The notes under the pieces were generated by a model. The model saw nothing but the letters and a program-made list of their open reading frames with translations, was not told the origin of the DNA and did not search any database. DNA of 64,000 nucleotides from contig NC_135185.1 in the NCBI RefSeq assembly GCF_041146795.1, positions 22,030,529-22,094,528 of the forward strand, written 5' to 3'. Positions 12,300-23,289 of the stretch are shown here, piece by piece. The stretch's first letter is position 1, and every line of letters starts with the position of its first letter. Made by a program: the position numbers and the translations under genes. Source of the stretch: Maylandia zebra. Its lineage: Eukaryota; Chordata; Actinopteri; Cichliformes; Cichlidae.

Positions 12300-12357
12300 T
12301 TCAGTCTGGCTGAAGGCTGCAGCTGCAGCCTTCAGTCTGGCTGAAGGCTGCAGCTGC
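12300..12357 (+). repeat. Short tandem duplication in V2a 3' flank
   Basis: A roughly 28 bp stretch containing CAGTCTGGCTGAAGGCTGCA occurs twice in a row just after the RSS. V2b and the pseudo-V2 copies have it once. Confidence 0.85.
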
Positions 12358-12369
12358 AGAGTGTAGGAG

Positions 12370-13440
12370 AATATCTAGTTCACTAAACACAACATGAATC
12401 ATCAACCACAAACACAATATATCTAAACAAAACTACACAGCTTTGTAGTTTTAACTCAAATATATATATTTGCTACAGCCTCTAATTGTTTGGCTTAAAG
12501 GAACCCAGCATTTAAAACTGCTGCCATTTAATCGCCTTTTAATAATCGTAACATAGTTATTCACAAAGGACAGACTGTAACAGAAAGATGACTATGAACC
12601 AACCATGCAATGGGCCATTAGATTCAGTCTACTCCCATGAACAAGTTCTAGAAAACTAGAATAATAGGTGTAGGATATCTAAGTCGATCAGCAACAGTAG
12701 AAAAGTTTTTACAGAAACCCACAATGCCCAAAAACCAATGCAGCTCACGCCTGGATGAGGGCTGGATATGGCACACATTTTAACATTGGATACCCTTCCT
12801 GACGCACCCTTATTCAGGGATTTGTGCTATACACAGTCTTGAGCTACACTGTGGTACAACTATAAGTCATACAGCCAATATATTAAACCACATTAAACCA
12901 ACCACAAATTGTTGTTAATACTTTACAGGTGTGTTCTCTCATGCACAAAGTTTTAGCTTCATTTCAAATATGAAAACCCACATTGATCAGTACATTAACT
13001 GTGTAATGATACTGTGGTCAGAGAGATTGAAGTGAGAAATTGGAGTATACTGTGATAATATACACCAAATGTGTTGTTACATCTACTTTTGTGATGAAAA
13101 CAAAATGTGTACAGGAAAAGTTAAACTTTCACATCTGTTTGTTTCACTTCCTTTTTGCTACTTAAGACTGACGAACTGTAAATTCCTTTAAAGTGCATCT
13201 GTATGAAAATTCATTTTTTCAGTCTAACAGTCTGAATGCCAAAGATTTCAGTCAGAATCCTCAGATAAATTCAGTGTCAGACAGCTAAACACTAGACAGC
13301 TATAATATATATTAATAGTGTGAATGACACTATGATAAGACAGAGGAGAGGAGGTCACAAATAGGATAAAGAACATAAAACTTTAAAAATATCTAAAAAT
13401 TGTATTTCCACATTTACAGTCAATTTAAACTTTAAATCTG
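12370..13440. other. Spacer with repeat fragment and C-B intron-like block
   Basis: About 12,745-12,855 resembles a common fish retroposon segment (TACCCTTCCTGACGCACCC). About 12,990-13,440 is a diverged copy of the C-B J-C intron block seen at 2,200-2,850. No gene is seen. Confidence 0.5.
13132..13151 (-). promoter_or_regulatory. Candidate Ets/IRF site plus E-box (relic C-B unit)
   Basis: Minus strand reads GGAAGTGAAAC then CAGATG. It is kept although the C-B exon next to it (13,445-13,560) is only a relic. Confidence 0.5.
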
Positions 13441-13444
13441 TGTG

Positions 13445-13560
13445 TCAGCTGGATGCTGCCTGTGACCTCCACTCTGCATACTGGCTGCTACATAGGGAGT
13501 GGGATTGCAGGAGTATACCTCTTCTTCTTAGCCTCAGGGTGCTGCTGCTGTAGCAGATGT
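13445..13560 (-). pseudogene. C-B exon relic
   Basis: This shares the stretch corresponding to YSSSSTLML of the intact C-B exon (CAGGGTGCTGCTGCTGTAGC on the plus strand) and some flanking codons. The rest is deleted or diverged, and no open frame remains. Confidence 0.6.
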
Positions 13561-13676
13561 ATGTTTGTCTCCATAAATGTGTTTTGCATTCCTATGCCTC
13601 ACTGCTCCTCAGAGTTTAAATTCTGAGAGTCACTGAGAGTCTGAACTGTTCATTCACTCAAACTGAAAACTGCATC

Positions 13677-14138
13677 ATGATGATGTTTCCAACAACTCTG
13701 GTTGTCATATTGGGTTTTCTGAGTCAAGGTGAGAGACTTTGTTTTTTGTTCAAGTTACTCTGACTCTAACTGGTATATTTTATGTTGCTCTCTTGTCTTT
13801 ATTTCAGAGTCATTTGCCAACAATTTTCTGTCTCAGCCTGATAAAGCCAAGTCTGTCATTTTGCGAAGTACAGTGACCATCAGTGCCACAGGAAGTACAA
13901 ATATTGATAATGCTCTAAGCTGGTACCTTCAGAAACCTGGACAGCCTCCCAAACTTCTTATATACTGGGCATCAAATCGCTTCTCAGGAACTCCGTCTCG
14001 TTTCAGTGGCAGTAGATCTGGTTCTCAGTACACTTTATCCATCAGTGATATTCAGGCGGAAGATGTTGGAGATTATTACTGTGTGGGCTACCATTATGAT
14101 GGCACGTTCACACAGTGAATTATAGCTGTACAAAAACC
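13677..14138 (+). CDS. Light-chain V2 gene, intact (V2b)
   Basis: The leader exon (13,677-13,728, [14 protein letters not shown]...) is spliced at GTGAGAG. The V exon spans 13,808-14,110 after a 79 bp intron. The frame is open through FNNFLS-like FR1, [28 protein letters not shown] and [14 protein letters not shown] in CDR3. The 12-RSS is complete (CACAGTG at 14,111-14,117, nonamer ACAAAAACC at 14,130-14,138). The octamer-like TTTTGCAT lies about 95 bp before the ATG. As in V2a, alanine replaces the first conserved cysteine. CDR1 and CDR3 differ from V2a while FR2 and FR3 are almost identical. It lies between the C-B/J group and the C-A group and is opposite in orientation to both. Confidence 0.92.
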
Positions 14139-15060
14139 TCCTTCATTCTGCCTGAAAGATGCAGGTGCAGAGTGTTGGACTGCAATGAGAATGACTGGTC
14201 CACTAAACACAACACAAGCATCCCCCCACCTCAAAATGCACAACACATACAGTACATTAACACAGTAGTGACAACAAAGGTCAAATGTTCTGGATAAATA
14301 AACCAATCAGAAAATGGTTGAAGTGATAATTTCTGAATTTACTGGATGATACTTTAAGTTTGAATTTCAAAAAACGAATTACATAAAAAACACAATTGCT
14401 GGAACTGTTCACAAAACATCAACAGAAAATACTTTTAAAAATGAATATTGATCTCAGACCCTTTGCACAATGTACATGAAGTCTGAGTTAGCGAATCAAT
14501 CAATCTATTTGATGCTGTTCATGATTATTCAGATGGAGGCACCAGCAGAAATCTAGAGAGGCTGCAAAGCTCTGCATAAAATATGCACACAAAAAACCCT
14601 TCCACTTCTAATTTTCTTTACCACTATGTAATGCCACCTGTATTATGAGTGCAGATCTGATCATTTTTAAAAGTATTATATTTTCACCAATTATTTTTGG
14701 AAATTTTTTTAAGAGTCTATTTAGGGCTGCTCCTACTTGTGGCCAGTGGCATTAATGTGTACACAGTTCTATGAAATCCAAAATCCAAAACACTTTAATA
14801 ATATTGTCTTGAATACTGAGAGGAAGGAAAATAAAAAACAACATAATCAATTCATTTCAATGTTGAAACATTAATACTGATGGCAAGAGAAGGATGGTGT
14901 ACAGGCTTGGTATGCCCATATACTGAGGGTGTGCTGTCTGGCAGAGACCTCAGTCAGTAAGATCTTGACAATAATCCAAGGGAAGCTGGGGATTTTAAAT
15001 ATGAATGGACCCTTTTGGGTAGTTCATTGTAGAACTCCTATTATAGACATGGTGTTAAGT
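14139..15060. other. Spacer, nothing recognised
   Basis: V2 3' flank continues to about 14,300, then AT-rich sequence without recognisable genes. Confidence 0.45.
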
Positions 15061-15062
15061 CC

Positions 15063-15190
15063 CAAAAGGTTGATTCTGTTCATCTGGACGTAACATTTTC
15101 AGTGGGAGAAACGTTTCATCACTCATCCAAGTGACTTCTTCAGTCTCAGCTGACTGCAAGTTTCCCCAACCTTGTAAAACAGTACATTCG
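15063..15190 (-). mobile_element. Fragment of a TIR-bearing dispersed element
   Basis: It contains GTTGATTCTGTTCATCTGGA followed by an ATTTTCAGTGGGAGAAACG stretch. This is the same terminal sequence as the two ends of the element at 17,477-17,821 and the fragment at 21,838-21,960. Only one end is clear here. Confidence 0.6.
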
Positions 15191-15432
15191 CACAATGACT
15201 GAAACTAGGCCACTGAATGAACTATGGGCTGTGAGGTCAGTTCCTTGATCATTAATGATCATTAAGATTTACTTACCTGGCTGATGGAGAGCATGCATCA
15301 AGACACATGGTGTTAAGCACTTTTCACAACCAGCTGCTGAGATGAAATCGATATATCAGTCTCTAAGTTAATGTTGTCAGCACTCTCACACAAAAGCTTT
15401 GGTTTCTTCGACAGACTTTAAACCTATTATTG

Positions 15433-15520
15433 CTCATGCTCTCCACACTGTGAGCTCCTATCCTGGACTTCAGAAAGCCCCTCCACTGTGCACACTGGCT
15501 CTTGCTGAGATTCTGGGGGA
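15433..15520 (-). pseudogene. C-B exon 3' end relic
   Basis: This matches the last codons and stop region of the intact C-B exon (compare 1,770-1,860): GAGCTCCTATCCTGGACTTC and a decayed RSQC-like end. The upstream body of the exon is missing. Confidence 0.65.
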
Positions 15521-15764
15521 TGATGAGTAAACTGACCCAGGACTATGACAGAATCAAAGTTGCATGATAACCTGATTACCTGAGTTTTAAGTTTAGACTT
15601 GAAGGAATTAGGTTGTGCATTGCCCTCTTCTTTTTTAAAAACACACCAAAAATGTCAGTATTTTTATATTTTCTACATTTCTAATGTCAGTCCTCCAAGA
15701 AGAGGAGTTTAGAAGTTTTAAAATATCTGTAATTGTCTGTCCTTTTGGTATACAACAAAATAAA

Positions 15765-16080
15765 TGCCAGCATCCATCCATCTATTCGCTTCCGCTTATC
15801 CTTTTCAGGGTCGCGGGGGGTGCTGGAGCCTATCCCAGCTGTCATAGGGCGAGAGGCAGGGTACACCCTGGACAGGTTGCCAGTCTGTCGCAGGGCCAAC
15901 ACACAGGGACAGACAACCATTCACACTCACATTCACTCGCACATTCACACCTAGTGGCAATTTGGATTATCCAATTAACCTATCCCCACAAGCTGCATGT
16001 CTTTGGACAGTGGGAGGAAGCCGGAGTACCCAGAGGCAACCCACGCAAACACGGGGAGAACATGCAAACTCCAGCATTAT
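15765..16080 (-). mobile_element. L2-type LINE 3' tail, reverse orientation
   Basis: Reading down the minus strand it ends in the same GGATAGGCTCCAGC...AAGCGGAAGCG...ATGG tail as the copy at 10,000-10,140. It extends further upstream (CATGCAAACTCC..., CAAAGACATGCAGCTTG). It is a non-coding 3' UTR fragment. The 223-codon plus-strand frame across it is spurious. Confidence 0.75.
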
Positions 16081-16440
16081 CTGAGCCAAATAGAGATGTT
16101 TGGATGTGGATATATCAGAGACACAATGGGACCCTGTTGGAACAGTTAAACTGGAAACAAGTAAAAAGTTTGCCGACCTTCGGTGCAAAAACAGTAAGCC
16201 ATAGGAATATTCAAAGTTCAGATTGTTGTTTATGTGTATCTAAGACAGTACAAAACCCAAGGCAGGAAAAGTTGTGGTTATCACAACAATCACGATTGGC
16301 TATCATTAGTATCAAACTATTGGCCTATGAGAGGGAAATTCATGTGGCAGGTTAAATGATACTGAATATGTTTATTTTCTTCTTGGCTGGGAACCATGTT
16401 GGCTTTTCTGAATTGGAGATGATAGTTTTAAAAAAACAAA

Positions 16441-16560
16441 AATGTCTTTCAGTCTTTCACTGAAGGCTGTAGGTCCAGAGTGTCGATGAAGAGACTGTGA
16501 TGAGAATGTCCATTAAACACAACACAAAAAGAGTCATCAAGCAGAAGCACAAAGAATAAT
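16441..16560 (+). pseudogene. Orphan V2 3' flank
   Basis: CAGTCTTTCACTGAAGGCTG and the following ATTAAACACAACAC match the 3' flank of V2a and V2b. No V exon or RSS precedes it, so a V2 gene appears to have been deleted here, next to C-A. Confidence 0.5.
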
Positions 16561-16990
16561 AAAAAGTGAAACTCATGGTTTTTACATGAAGGATTAACTT
16601 ACATTTATCTCATAAGAATTATTGTGCAAGAAATATATATTGCAATGACAACCTTGTGCAATAACCTGTAATTTTCTTACATACTTTAGCCAAAATTAGC
16701 TTGCTATTTTTTAATAACAATGGTATTACTGCAGATTCTGAAAATGATATTTTGAATATGAAACAAAAAACAAAAATGATTTTTCATGAGCTGTGATTTT
16801 ATTTTGTGATGAAGACTTTTTTTTCTTTACAGCATGATTTTAAAGCACAATATGGAAAAGATTAGCTGATGAAATCTGCATGCACATCAACAAGAGTCAA
16901 ACATCTGCAGAAATATCACAACAGAGGAAACATGTAGCTTCATCAAATTATAAAACACATCATTTGCAGACAGGAAGTGTTGCTGAAGCT

Positions 16991-17313
16991 CTACTCTGAG
17001 CACTGGTCAGTGTTCAAGGTTTGAGTGACGGGGCTCTGTCCACTCAGACTGGCCTCACAGCTCACTGAGCCCGCCTTCTTCCACTGGTCTACAGAGAGGC
17101 TCAGGGTGCTGCTCCAGCTGTAGCAGCCGTCTGTCCCCAAGACCTCGAGGCTGGTTGAAACCCCTGAGGATGTGCTGGTGCCCCCCATCTTCCAGTCCAG
17201 TGTCCAGTTTGAGGGGAAGCCCCCGGTGGCCAGACACACCACAGTGGCACTACTCTTCTTCTCCTCCTCTTTGGAGGGAGGGAGGATGGTCAAGGTGGGC
17301 TGCACCACACCCA
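16991..17313 (-). CDS. Immunoglobulin light-chain constant exon, C-A family (proximal copy)
   Basis: Acceptor CTTCTCCAG lies just above 17,313, and phase 1 fits the J at 18,476. The domain reads GVVQPTLTILPPSKEEE and has the first cysteine in VVCLATGGFPSNW, the buried tryptophan in LDWKMGG and the second cysteine in SVSCEAS. It ends TDQCSE with the interchain cysteine; stop at 16,991-16,993. The exon is intact. It carries an unusual extra cysteine in LGTDGCYSW, where the cassette copies have arginine. At its 3' side are a 3' UTR like that of the tandem cassettes and a TTTATT (AATAAA on the minus strand) near 16,800. It is clearly diverged from the tandem-array copies, so it predates their expansion. 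Confidence 0.93.
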
Positions 17314-17476
17314 CTGGAGAAGAGAAATGGGAAGTAGAGAGGGGAAAGGCGTTTACAAAAAAGTTACAATTAAAGCAGGTAAAAACAAGTAGATGAAGCT
17401 AAAATAGTAAAAGTAAAATCTTTAAATTATTTTCACAATGTTTTACAGTTAACAACTCATCCCCGTCTTATCCCAG

Positions 17477-17821
17477 AAATGTTATTCTGTTCATCTGGAT
17501 GTAGCATTTTCAGTGTGAGAAGCATTTCATCATTCATTCATCCAAATGATTTCTTCAGTTTATTGCAGGTTTCCCCAACCTTAGAAACAGTACATTTGCT
17601 TAAAGCATCTTACAATACTGTTATTGCAATTATTCCCCGACTTTCTGCAAATGATTCTCATGGCACTGATCAATGGCAATGACAAGTTGTATATTAATGT
17701 TTGTGAAACTGACCTCCTGGCCCATTGTTAGTCAGTGTTGCTGGTCATTATGAAAATGGATTCGTGACAAAATATTTCCCCCACTGAAAACTCTACGTCC
17801 AGATGAACAGAATTAACTTTC
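17477..17821. mobile_element. MITE-like element with roughly 40 bp inverted ends
   Basis: The left end TTCTGTTCATCTGGATGTAG and the right end CTACGTCCAGATGAACAGAA are inverted copies. The GTGGGAGAAA/TTTCCCCCAC stretches next to them also pair. The interior has no coding capacity. Fragments of the same family lie at 15,063 and 21,838. It is inserted in the C-A J-C intron. Confidence 0.65.
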
Positions 17822-17933
17822 TTGGATTTCCCTACCTAGATAATTGAGCATGCATCAAGACAACCCTGTGACAATTTCTTAAAGTTAAAGTGACAAAATT
17901 AAGACACTTGGGTGACTACGGTAAAAACATTGC

Positions 17934-17953
17934 CATCTGTTTCTTTCACTTCC
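17934..17953 (-). promoter_or_regulatory. Candidate Ets/IRF site plus E-box, proximal C-A intron
   Basis: Minus strand reads GGAAGTGAAAGAAACAGATG, identical to the cassette copies. It lies about 620 bp above the C-A exon here because the MITE-like element is inserted between them. Confidence 0.6.
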
Positions 17954-18434
17954 TTTAAACTACTTTTGAAATAAATGAACCATAAACACAAAGATGATCT
18001 GCATTTACTGATGAATTCAGTTTATATTTTTAGAAGTCTATAAATACACTTTTCAAGTAACAGTTACTTTCAAAATTTAAAAAAAAGATGTTACGTTAAA
18101 TATTATTCTTTGGTGTTACAGTTTGAAAGAGTTGTAATTCCTATGAACATTTTCATAAGAAAATGCTAAAACAAAATTAGGTCATATTAAAGAGAAATGT
18201 AAAAATATAGACAATATATACAATCTATCCATTCGTTCTCTTTCTCTTATCCAGAATATGAAAAGAAAGAGAATGTAATTACATTTTCAGTAAATTAAAA
18301 TACTGGTAGCAATGAATGAGCGTTGAGCTCAGTCAAGTTCAGAAATTAACTTTGTTTTATAAATCATAAAAATGATCAACAACAATCACTGAACTTATCA
18401 TATGTCTCTTCAGCATTTTATGAAACACGTTTTA

Positions 18435-18602
<168 letters not shown>

Positions 18603-19029
18603 TCAATACTTTCTTATAAATGACCAAAATGCATACCTTATGTTATATTAAAGTTTTTAATGACATGGTTTAGAAATTATTTTTTTTATTTTTTTATGTA
18701 TTTACCAATTTTGTTAGTTCTACATTTCTACAGCTGAAAATGACCGAACTGCAATTGAAAAGTGTCATATTCTCACGTCTAAGTAAATTGAAACACAAAC
18801 AATTGTTGAAATAAAATTAACATCATGCCATAAAATCCTATTAATCTTCAATATGTCCTGTAAGCAACTTAAATCCAGGGGAAAAAATTTATAAAATACA
18901 GAATGGAACAAAACTTTACCTGCTCTTCTTTTGCTCTAATCTTTTGTTATAATCCATTATCATCATATTTAGTGTAAATCTATGAAGAGTTTCTTCTCAT
19001 TATTTGTAACTTGTCTTCTGTGTGCTGAG

Positions 19030-19222
19030 ACTAGAAAAAATAGTTTCTATAGAGGGGAAGGTTTGCATCTTCAGCTGATCCTCCAGAGAACTGAGAAGGT
19101 TTATAGTCCTGTGAGTTCAACACTGCAGGACTCACATCTGTCAGTCAACACAGCAGAAAGCACAAACACCATGACTCTCATCACCATCCTCATCTGGACG
19201 CTGGCCTGTGTCAGAAGTCAGG
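19030..19222 (+). pseudogene. Orphan V1 promoter and leader, no V exon
   Basis: The octamer-like GTTTGCAT (19,061-19,068), TTTATAG (19,100-19,106) and an open leader from 19,171 ([12 protein letters not shown]) match the cassette V1 genes. The V1 exon that should follow about 90 bp later is missing. The sequence runs into an unrelated mobile element at about 19,333. The J at 18,476 lies on the other side, as in the cassettes. Confidence 0.85.
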
Positions 19223-19332
19223 ATTATTTAGAAGTCAGCCAAAACCTAATATAACTCAATGTTTTTGCTATTTCAGTGACCACTGATATATCTGAGGGAA
19301 CATTTCAGTTATTAGTATTTGTATGTACAAGA

Positions 19333-20035
19333 CTAGTGTTGGGCAAGTTACTTTGAAAAAGTTATTAATTTTGGTACTAATTACTTCTTCAAAAAAGTTA
19401 CAAGATTCTAAAAGTAATTAATTACTAGGAAAAGTAACTATTGTGTTACTTATAAAAAAATGTTTAACCCTCTGGGTTCCAGGGTATAACTGGCCGTTTT
19501 TGACTACTTTTAATTTTACCTCCACATTTCACCTCTAAAAACTATTTACTTTGCCTTGTTTGGTATCATTCTTTTCAGCACAACCTCACGTGTCTGAATT
19601 TACAGTTATGTTTTCATTGACGTACTGTATTAGCACAACTAATCTAAAATCAGACAAAAAACATAAACTCTGAGTAGAAAAGTTATATTTTTTACTGTAA
19701 CAACCACAAACACACTAAATGTCACAAATCTCTCACATCTCAAAACTCGCTCATGCTGTCTCTTTTTTCTGCTCTTTCTTTCTCTCTCTCTCTATCTCAC
19801 CACCACTCCTAAAATTTCCCCCTCTTCCTAAACAAGCAAATGTCATGTTGCCATATCATTTTTTTGATTGGTCGACATTGTACATTTTTCCACCAACATG
19901 AAAGTGGTGTTTTTTTGTTTTTTTGTTTTTTTTGTTTTTTGGTCATAAGCAGAGAGTGCTTGCTAGCGCTGCCCTTGGAGATTAAACGTGACGAAAGTAT
20001 TTAGGAAAAAACACCGCGAATATATTGTTATCGTG
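19333..20035. mobile_element. Non-autonomous hAT-like element, copy 2, with nested insert
   Basis: It begins TGTTGGGCAAGTTACTTTG and shares its later part (CTCACATCTCAAAAC, ACATTTTTCCACCAA) with copy 1 at 8,283. It is interrupted by a piggyBac-like piece at about 19,464. Confidence 0.55.
19464..19690. mobile_element. piggyBac-like end fragment nested in the hAT-like element
   Basis: TTAACCCTCTGGGTTCCAGG is typical of TTAA-inserted piggyBac-like ends in fish. No transposase is seen. Confidence 0.45.
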
Positions 20036-20179
20036 ACGCTGGTTTTACAGGGCACTGGTATATAGTACCTTGTTGCTTTGTCATCTTGAAGTGGTCACGT
20101 GATTGGTTTAGTAGTACTACTTTATTCTTCCTCAGTAAAACAGCAGCACTCATGTAATTGTTTTGCCCACCTAGCTCCA

Positions 20180-20358
20180 ATTGACGATTATCTCAGATGG
20201 TATCTCCAGAAACCTGGAAGCCGTGAATCTGATACTCTGAGTCATTTCAGCAGCAGTGGATCTGAGCCTTCAGGCTGATGATGCAGGAGATTACTGCTGT
20301 ATGGAGTGTATGACAACCCTTTATCATGCGCATATTGATAGAGAGCCATACAAAAACC
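20180..20358 (+). pseudogene. Truncated V3 pseudogene
   Basis: It retains the end of CDR1 (DDYLRWYLQKPG), loses most of FR2-CDR2, keeps SESDTLSHFSSSGSEP-like FR3 and loses part of the strand before GDYCCME. The nonamer ACAAAAACC (20,350-20,358) survives but the heptamer is decayed. No leader or FR1 is present. The 3' flank still resembles the cassette V3 flank. Confidence 0.85.
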
Positions 20359-20879
20359 TCCCTTAGTTACTGTCAGTGCTGCAGCTGTGACATGGATGCC
20401 TGGTTCATTGAGTCTTCTTGAATCTTTTCTCTCCCCCTTTCCTTTTGCTATTTCTCCAGTTTCTTCTCTTATCTTTTGCCAATCTTTTGCTTTACCCTGT
20501 GTCTGGTCTAATATCCACAAGACAATGATATGATTAAACAATACAAAGTAAATAAGTAAAACAAAAACATTAACAAAATGAGCCTACGGCGAGTCTATGG
20601 TGGCCCACTTGGGGCAGCAAATATGATTAGCACAACAAAGCATTCAGACCATAATTCTGCTGGACAGGTTAAGAAAATTCCCTGTGTAAATTTATTGGCT
20701 TCTTTGTACATGTGGCTGCTGAGTTCTGCAGACACAGGCTATTGAAATTATGCACAAATGCTTGAGTGATATTGCGTGAGCAATTTTTAAGGAATGGCCT
20801 ACCAAAATTACTACCATAGTGCATTAATGATTCAGTCAGAAGGTTAAAAAGAAAGCGAAAAAAGAACTGCATGCCTCGC

Positions 20880-21065
20880 TTGCCTCAGAGTTCATGATTC
20901 AACAATAAGAAGGAGACTGGCATCCATGGGAGAGTTCCTAGGCAAAAGGCCGCCAAAAAGAATTCAACAGCTCATCTTTACCAAAAAAACACTTTTATGA
21001 TACCCTTTTAAAACTGTTGGGAAAATATTCTGTTGACTGATGAGACAATAGTTGAACTTCTGCTC
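20880..21065 (+). mobile_element. Tc1/mariner transposase relic, central part
   Basis: In pieces it reads VHDSTIRRRL and later a LLGKYSVD...DNS-like tract, corresponding to the usual Tc1 DENILWTDETKVEL region. It has stops and frame breaks, so it is a dead copy. Confidence 0.6.
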
Positions 21066-21694
21066 TCTGTTAAAGTTCTAACCTCTGATCCTATAAGTCT
21101 TACTCAGTAGGTAGTGCAGAGGTCAGGATGTGGATGAGGGGATTCGCCCCAGTGTCTTTCCTGTTTGCTCTGATATGAAGAAACCTGAGTATCTTTGAAG
21201 GTCAAATCTTAACACCATCGTCACACCTGTTATGGCAGCTCCCCTCTAGATCATGGCACTTCTTGTTTCTGGGAGCCTGGACAGCAGGCTCCAAGGAAGG
21301 ATTTTTTTAATAAGGCTAGGGAAACCAGCATTTTCACTAATAAAGAATAAAGCTCAGACATTTATCTTTACTGTTTCATTAAAGGTTAAAAAGCAAATGT
21401 CATAAACTTAGACTTTAAGTGCAGGAAATTTTATTACGGCGATTTAGCAGGAGAAACATAAAATCAAAATCATGTATTAATGATCACAAAACAATAATCG
21501 CTTAAACAATTAAACAGTAACTTAAATTACACTTATCTAACTAATCTACTCTGAACTAATGGTCAGTTTGTTTTTATCTTTGGTGAAGAGGGTTGGAGAA
21601 ATGATGAGCAAAAATGAGTTGATGACAATCACCCAGCAGGAAAGCAGCTAGGCATCCAGTGGAAATGTGATGTACATCAAGATTATTCTGAGCT
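21066..21694. other. Spacer, nothing recognised
   Basis: No gene or named repeat was seen in this stretch. Confidence 0.4.
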
Positions 21695-21786
21695 GGTCAG
21701 CAGGCAGGCCAGTGTGACTGGGCCTCCAAAGAGCTTCTCAGAGGAGGGTTGAAGCAGAGAGACTGAGGGTCTGACCATGGGGCCAG
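21695..21786 (-). pseudogene. C-B exon, 5' part only
   Basis: The acceptor and first 30 or so codons match the intact C-B exon (GPMVRPSVSLLQPSSEKL, then TLACLLTS). The exon then stops matching at 21,695. The second half of the domain is missing. Confidence 0.85.
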
Positions 21787-21837
21787 CTGGAGGGAAGATC
21801 ACAGACACAAAAGATGTAGATGGTTTCAGTCATTATG

Positions 21838-21960
21838 CAAATATACTGTGTATAAGATTGGGGAAACCTGCTGAGACGGAAGAAGTCACTTGAATGAGTG
21901 ACGAAACGTTTCTCCTACTGAAAACGCTATGTCCAGATGAACAGAATCGACCTTTGGAGA
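21838..21960 (+). mobile_element. Fragment of the 17,477-type TIR element
   Basis: It contains GGGGAAACCTGCTGAGAC through CGTTTCTCCTACTGAAAA and TCCAGATGAACAGAATCGAC, one end of the element family seen at 15,063 and 17,477. Confidence 0.6.
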
Positions 21961-22200
21961 AGAAGTAGATTAACTTCTACTGTAGGACAGATAGCTGACA
22001 CGACATAGTTATGATACATGACAGAGATTAACAGGCCTGTGGATTAACTGTATGATGATATTTTGATAAAACAGAGCACAGAAACCGAGAAATCGGTGGA
22101 TATTAGGCTTTAACAAAGAATAAATAATTGGTGAATGTGCTGCTGTATTTGTTTTCTTGATGATATAATTGAAATGTGTACAGGAAATGTTAAAGTTTGT

Positions 22201-22220
22201 CATCTGTTTGTTTCACTTCC
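22201..22220 (-). promoter_or_regulatory. Candidate Ets/IRF site plus E-box (truncated C-B unit)
   Basis: Minus strand reads GGAAGTGAAA then CAGATG. It is about 415 bp above the truncated C-B exon at 21,786. The J expected beyond it has been deleted. Confidence 0.5.
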
Positions 22221-22654
22221 TTTTCATCACATCAGACTAACGAACTGCATCTGTATGAAAACTAATTCATTTAGTCAACAGCATAAAATGTTATATCCAA
22301 CATGGTGCCAAACATTTCAGTGAAACTGGATTAACTCAAAAAATTATTTAAATTTTCAGTACTGTATAACCATTCAGTCATGATACTGTATTATATATTC
22401 ACACTTTCTAATACCAAGTTTTCAATAACAGCTACTACTAAACCCAATCATATATACATGATGTAAAACACCCAGAATAAAATTCCTTCTCACATTGTTT
22501 TGTTGTGTGTTGAGAGCAGAGAAATGATTTCCATAGAGAGGAGGCTTTGCATCATCAGCTGATCCTCCAGAGAACTGAGAAGGTTTATAGTCCTGTGACT
22601 TCAACACTGCAGGACTCACATCTGTCAGTCAACACAGCAGAAAGCACAACCACC

Positions 22655-23153
22655 ATGACTCTCATCACCATCCTCATCTGGACGCTGACCTGCTGCTGTT
22701 TTACAGGTTCATTCACTCAGCAACATTTCAAACATGATGTGCTGCTTTTTCTCTCATTGATTTCTGCTGATAAATGAATGATTTGTTTTTGTCTGCAGGA
22801 TGCAGCGGTCAGGTGACTGTGACTCAACCTCCAGTAGTGACATTTACTCCTGGATCCAATGTCACTCTGACCTGTAGGACCAGCCAAGCTGTTTACAGAT
22901 TTAATGATGGTGATGATGCTATGTACTGGTATCAGCAGAAATCTGGACAGGCTCCAAAGCTCCTAATAAAATATGCAAAAACGCTTGAGTCAGGAACACC
23001 AACTCGATTTAGTGGCAGTGGAAGCAGCTCTGACTTCTCTATGACCATCAGTGGAGTTCAGACTGAAGATGCAGCAGTTTATTACTGTAAGAGTTTACAT
23101 GAAATAAACAGTGCTTGGGTGTTCACACAGTGATTTGTAGTCGTACAAAAACC
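22655..23153 (+). CDS. Light-chain V1 gene, intact (U1)
   Basis: The leader exon (22,655-22,706, [17 protein letters not shown]) is followed by a 92 bp intron and the V exon (22,799-23,125). The mature start is [10 protein letters not shown]. The first cysteine is in [11 protein letters not shown]2 is [18 protein letters not shown]3 is [11 protein letters not shown] and the second cysteine is in AAVYYC. CDR1 is [12 protein letters not shown] and germline CDR3 is [11 protein letters not shown]. The 12-RSS is perfect (CACAGTG at 23,126-23,132, ACAAAAACC at 23,145-23,153). Promoter: octamer-like CTTTGCAT at 22,545-22,552 and TTTATAG at 22,584-22,590. No J remains on its left; it can join the J at 28,795 on the right by inversion. 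Confidence 0.95.
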
Positions 23154-23289
23154 TCCCTCAGTCAGACTGCAGAGACACTGAGCTGTTACAGCAGGAACTG
23201 ACTGCAGCTGCTGAAGAGGAAGAAACTCTGACACAGACCAGTCAGGGTGCCCACCACTAAAAGCGCCAACAATGGGCAAGCGAATGTTG

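Noticed and set aside
15684-16355. 223-codon plus-strand frame
   Set aside because: It runs antisense through a LINE 3' tail and neighbouring AT-rich DNA; no protein motif is visible.
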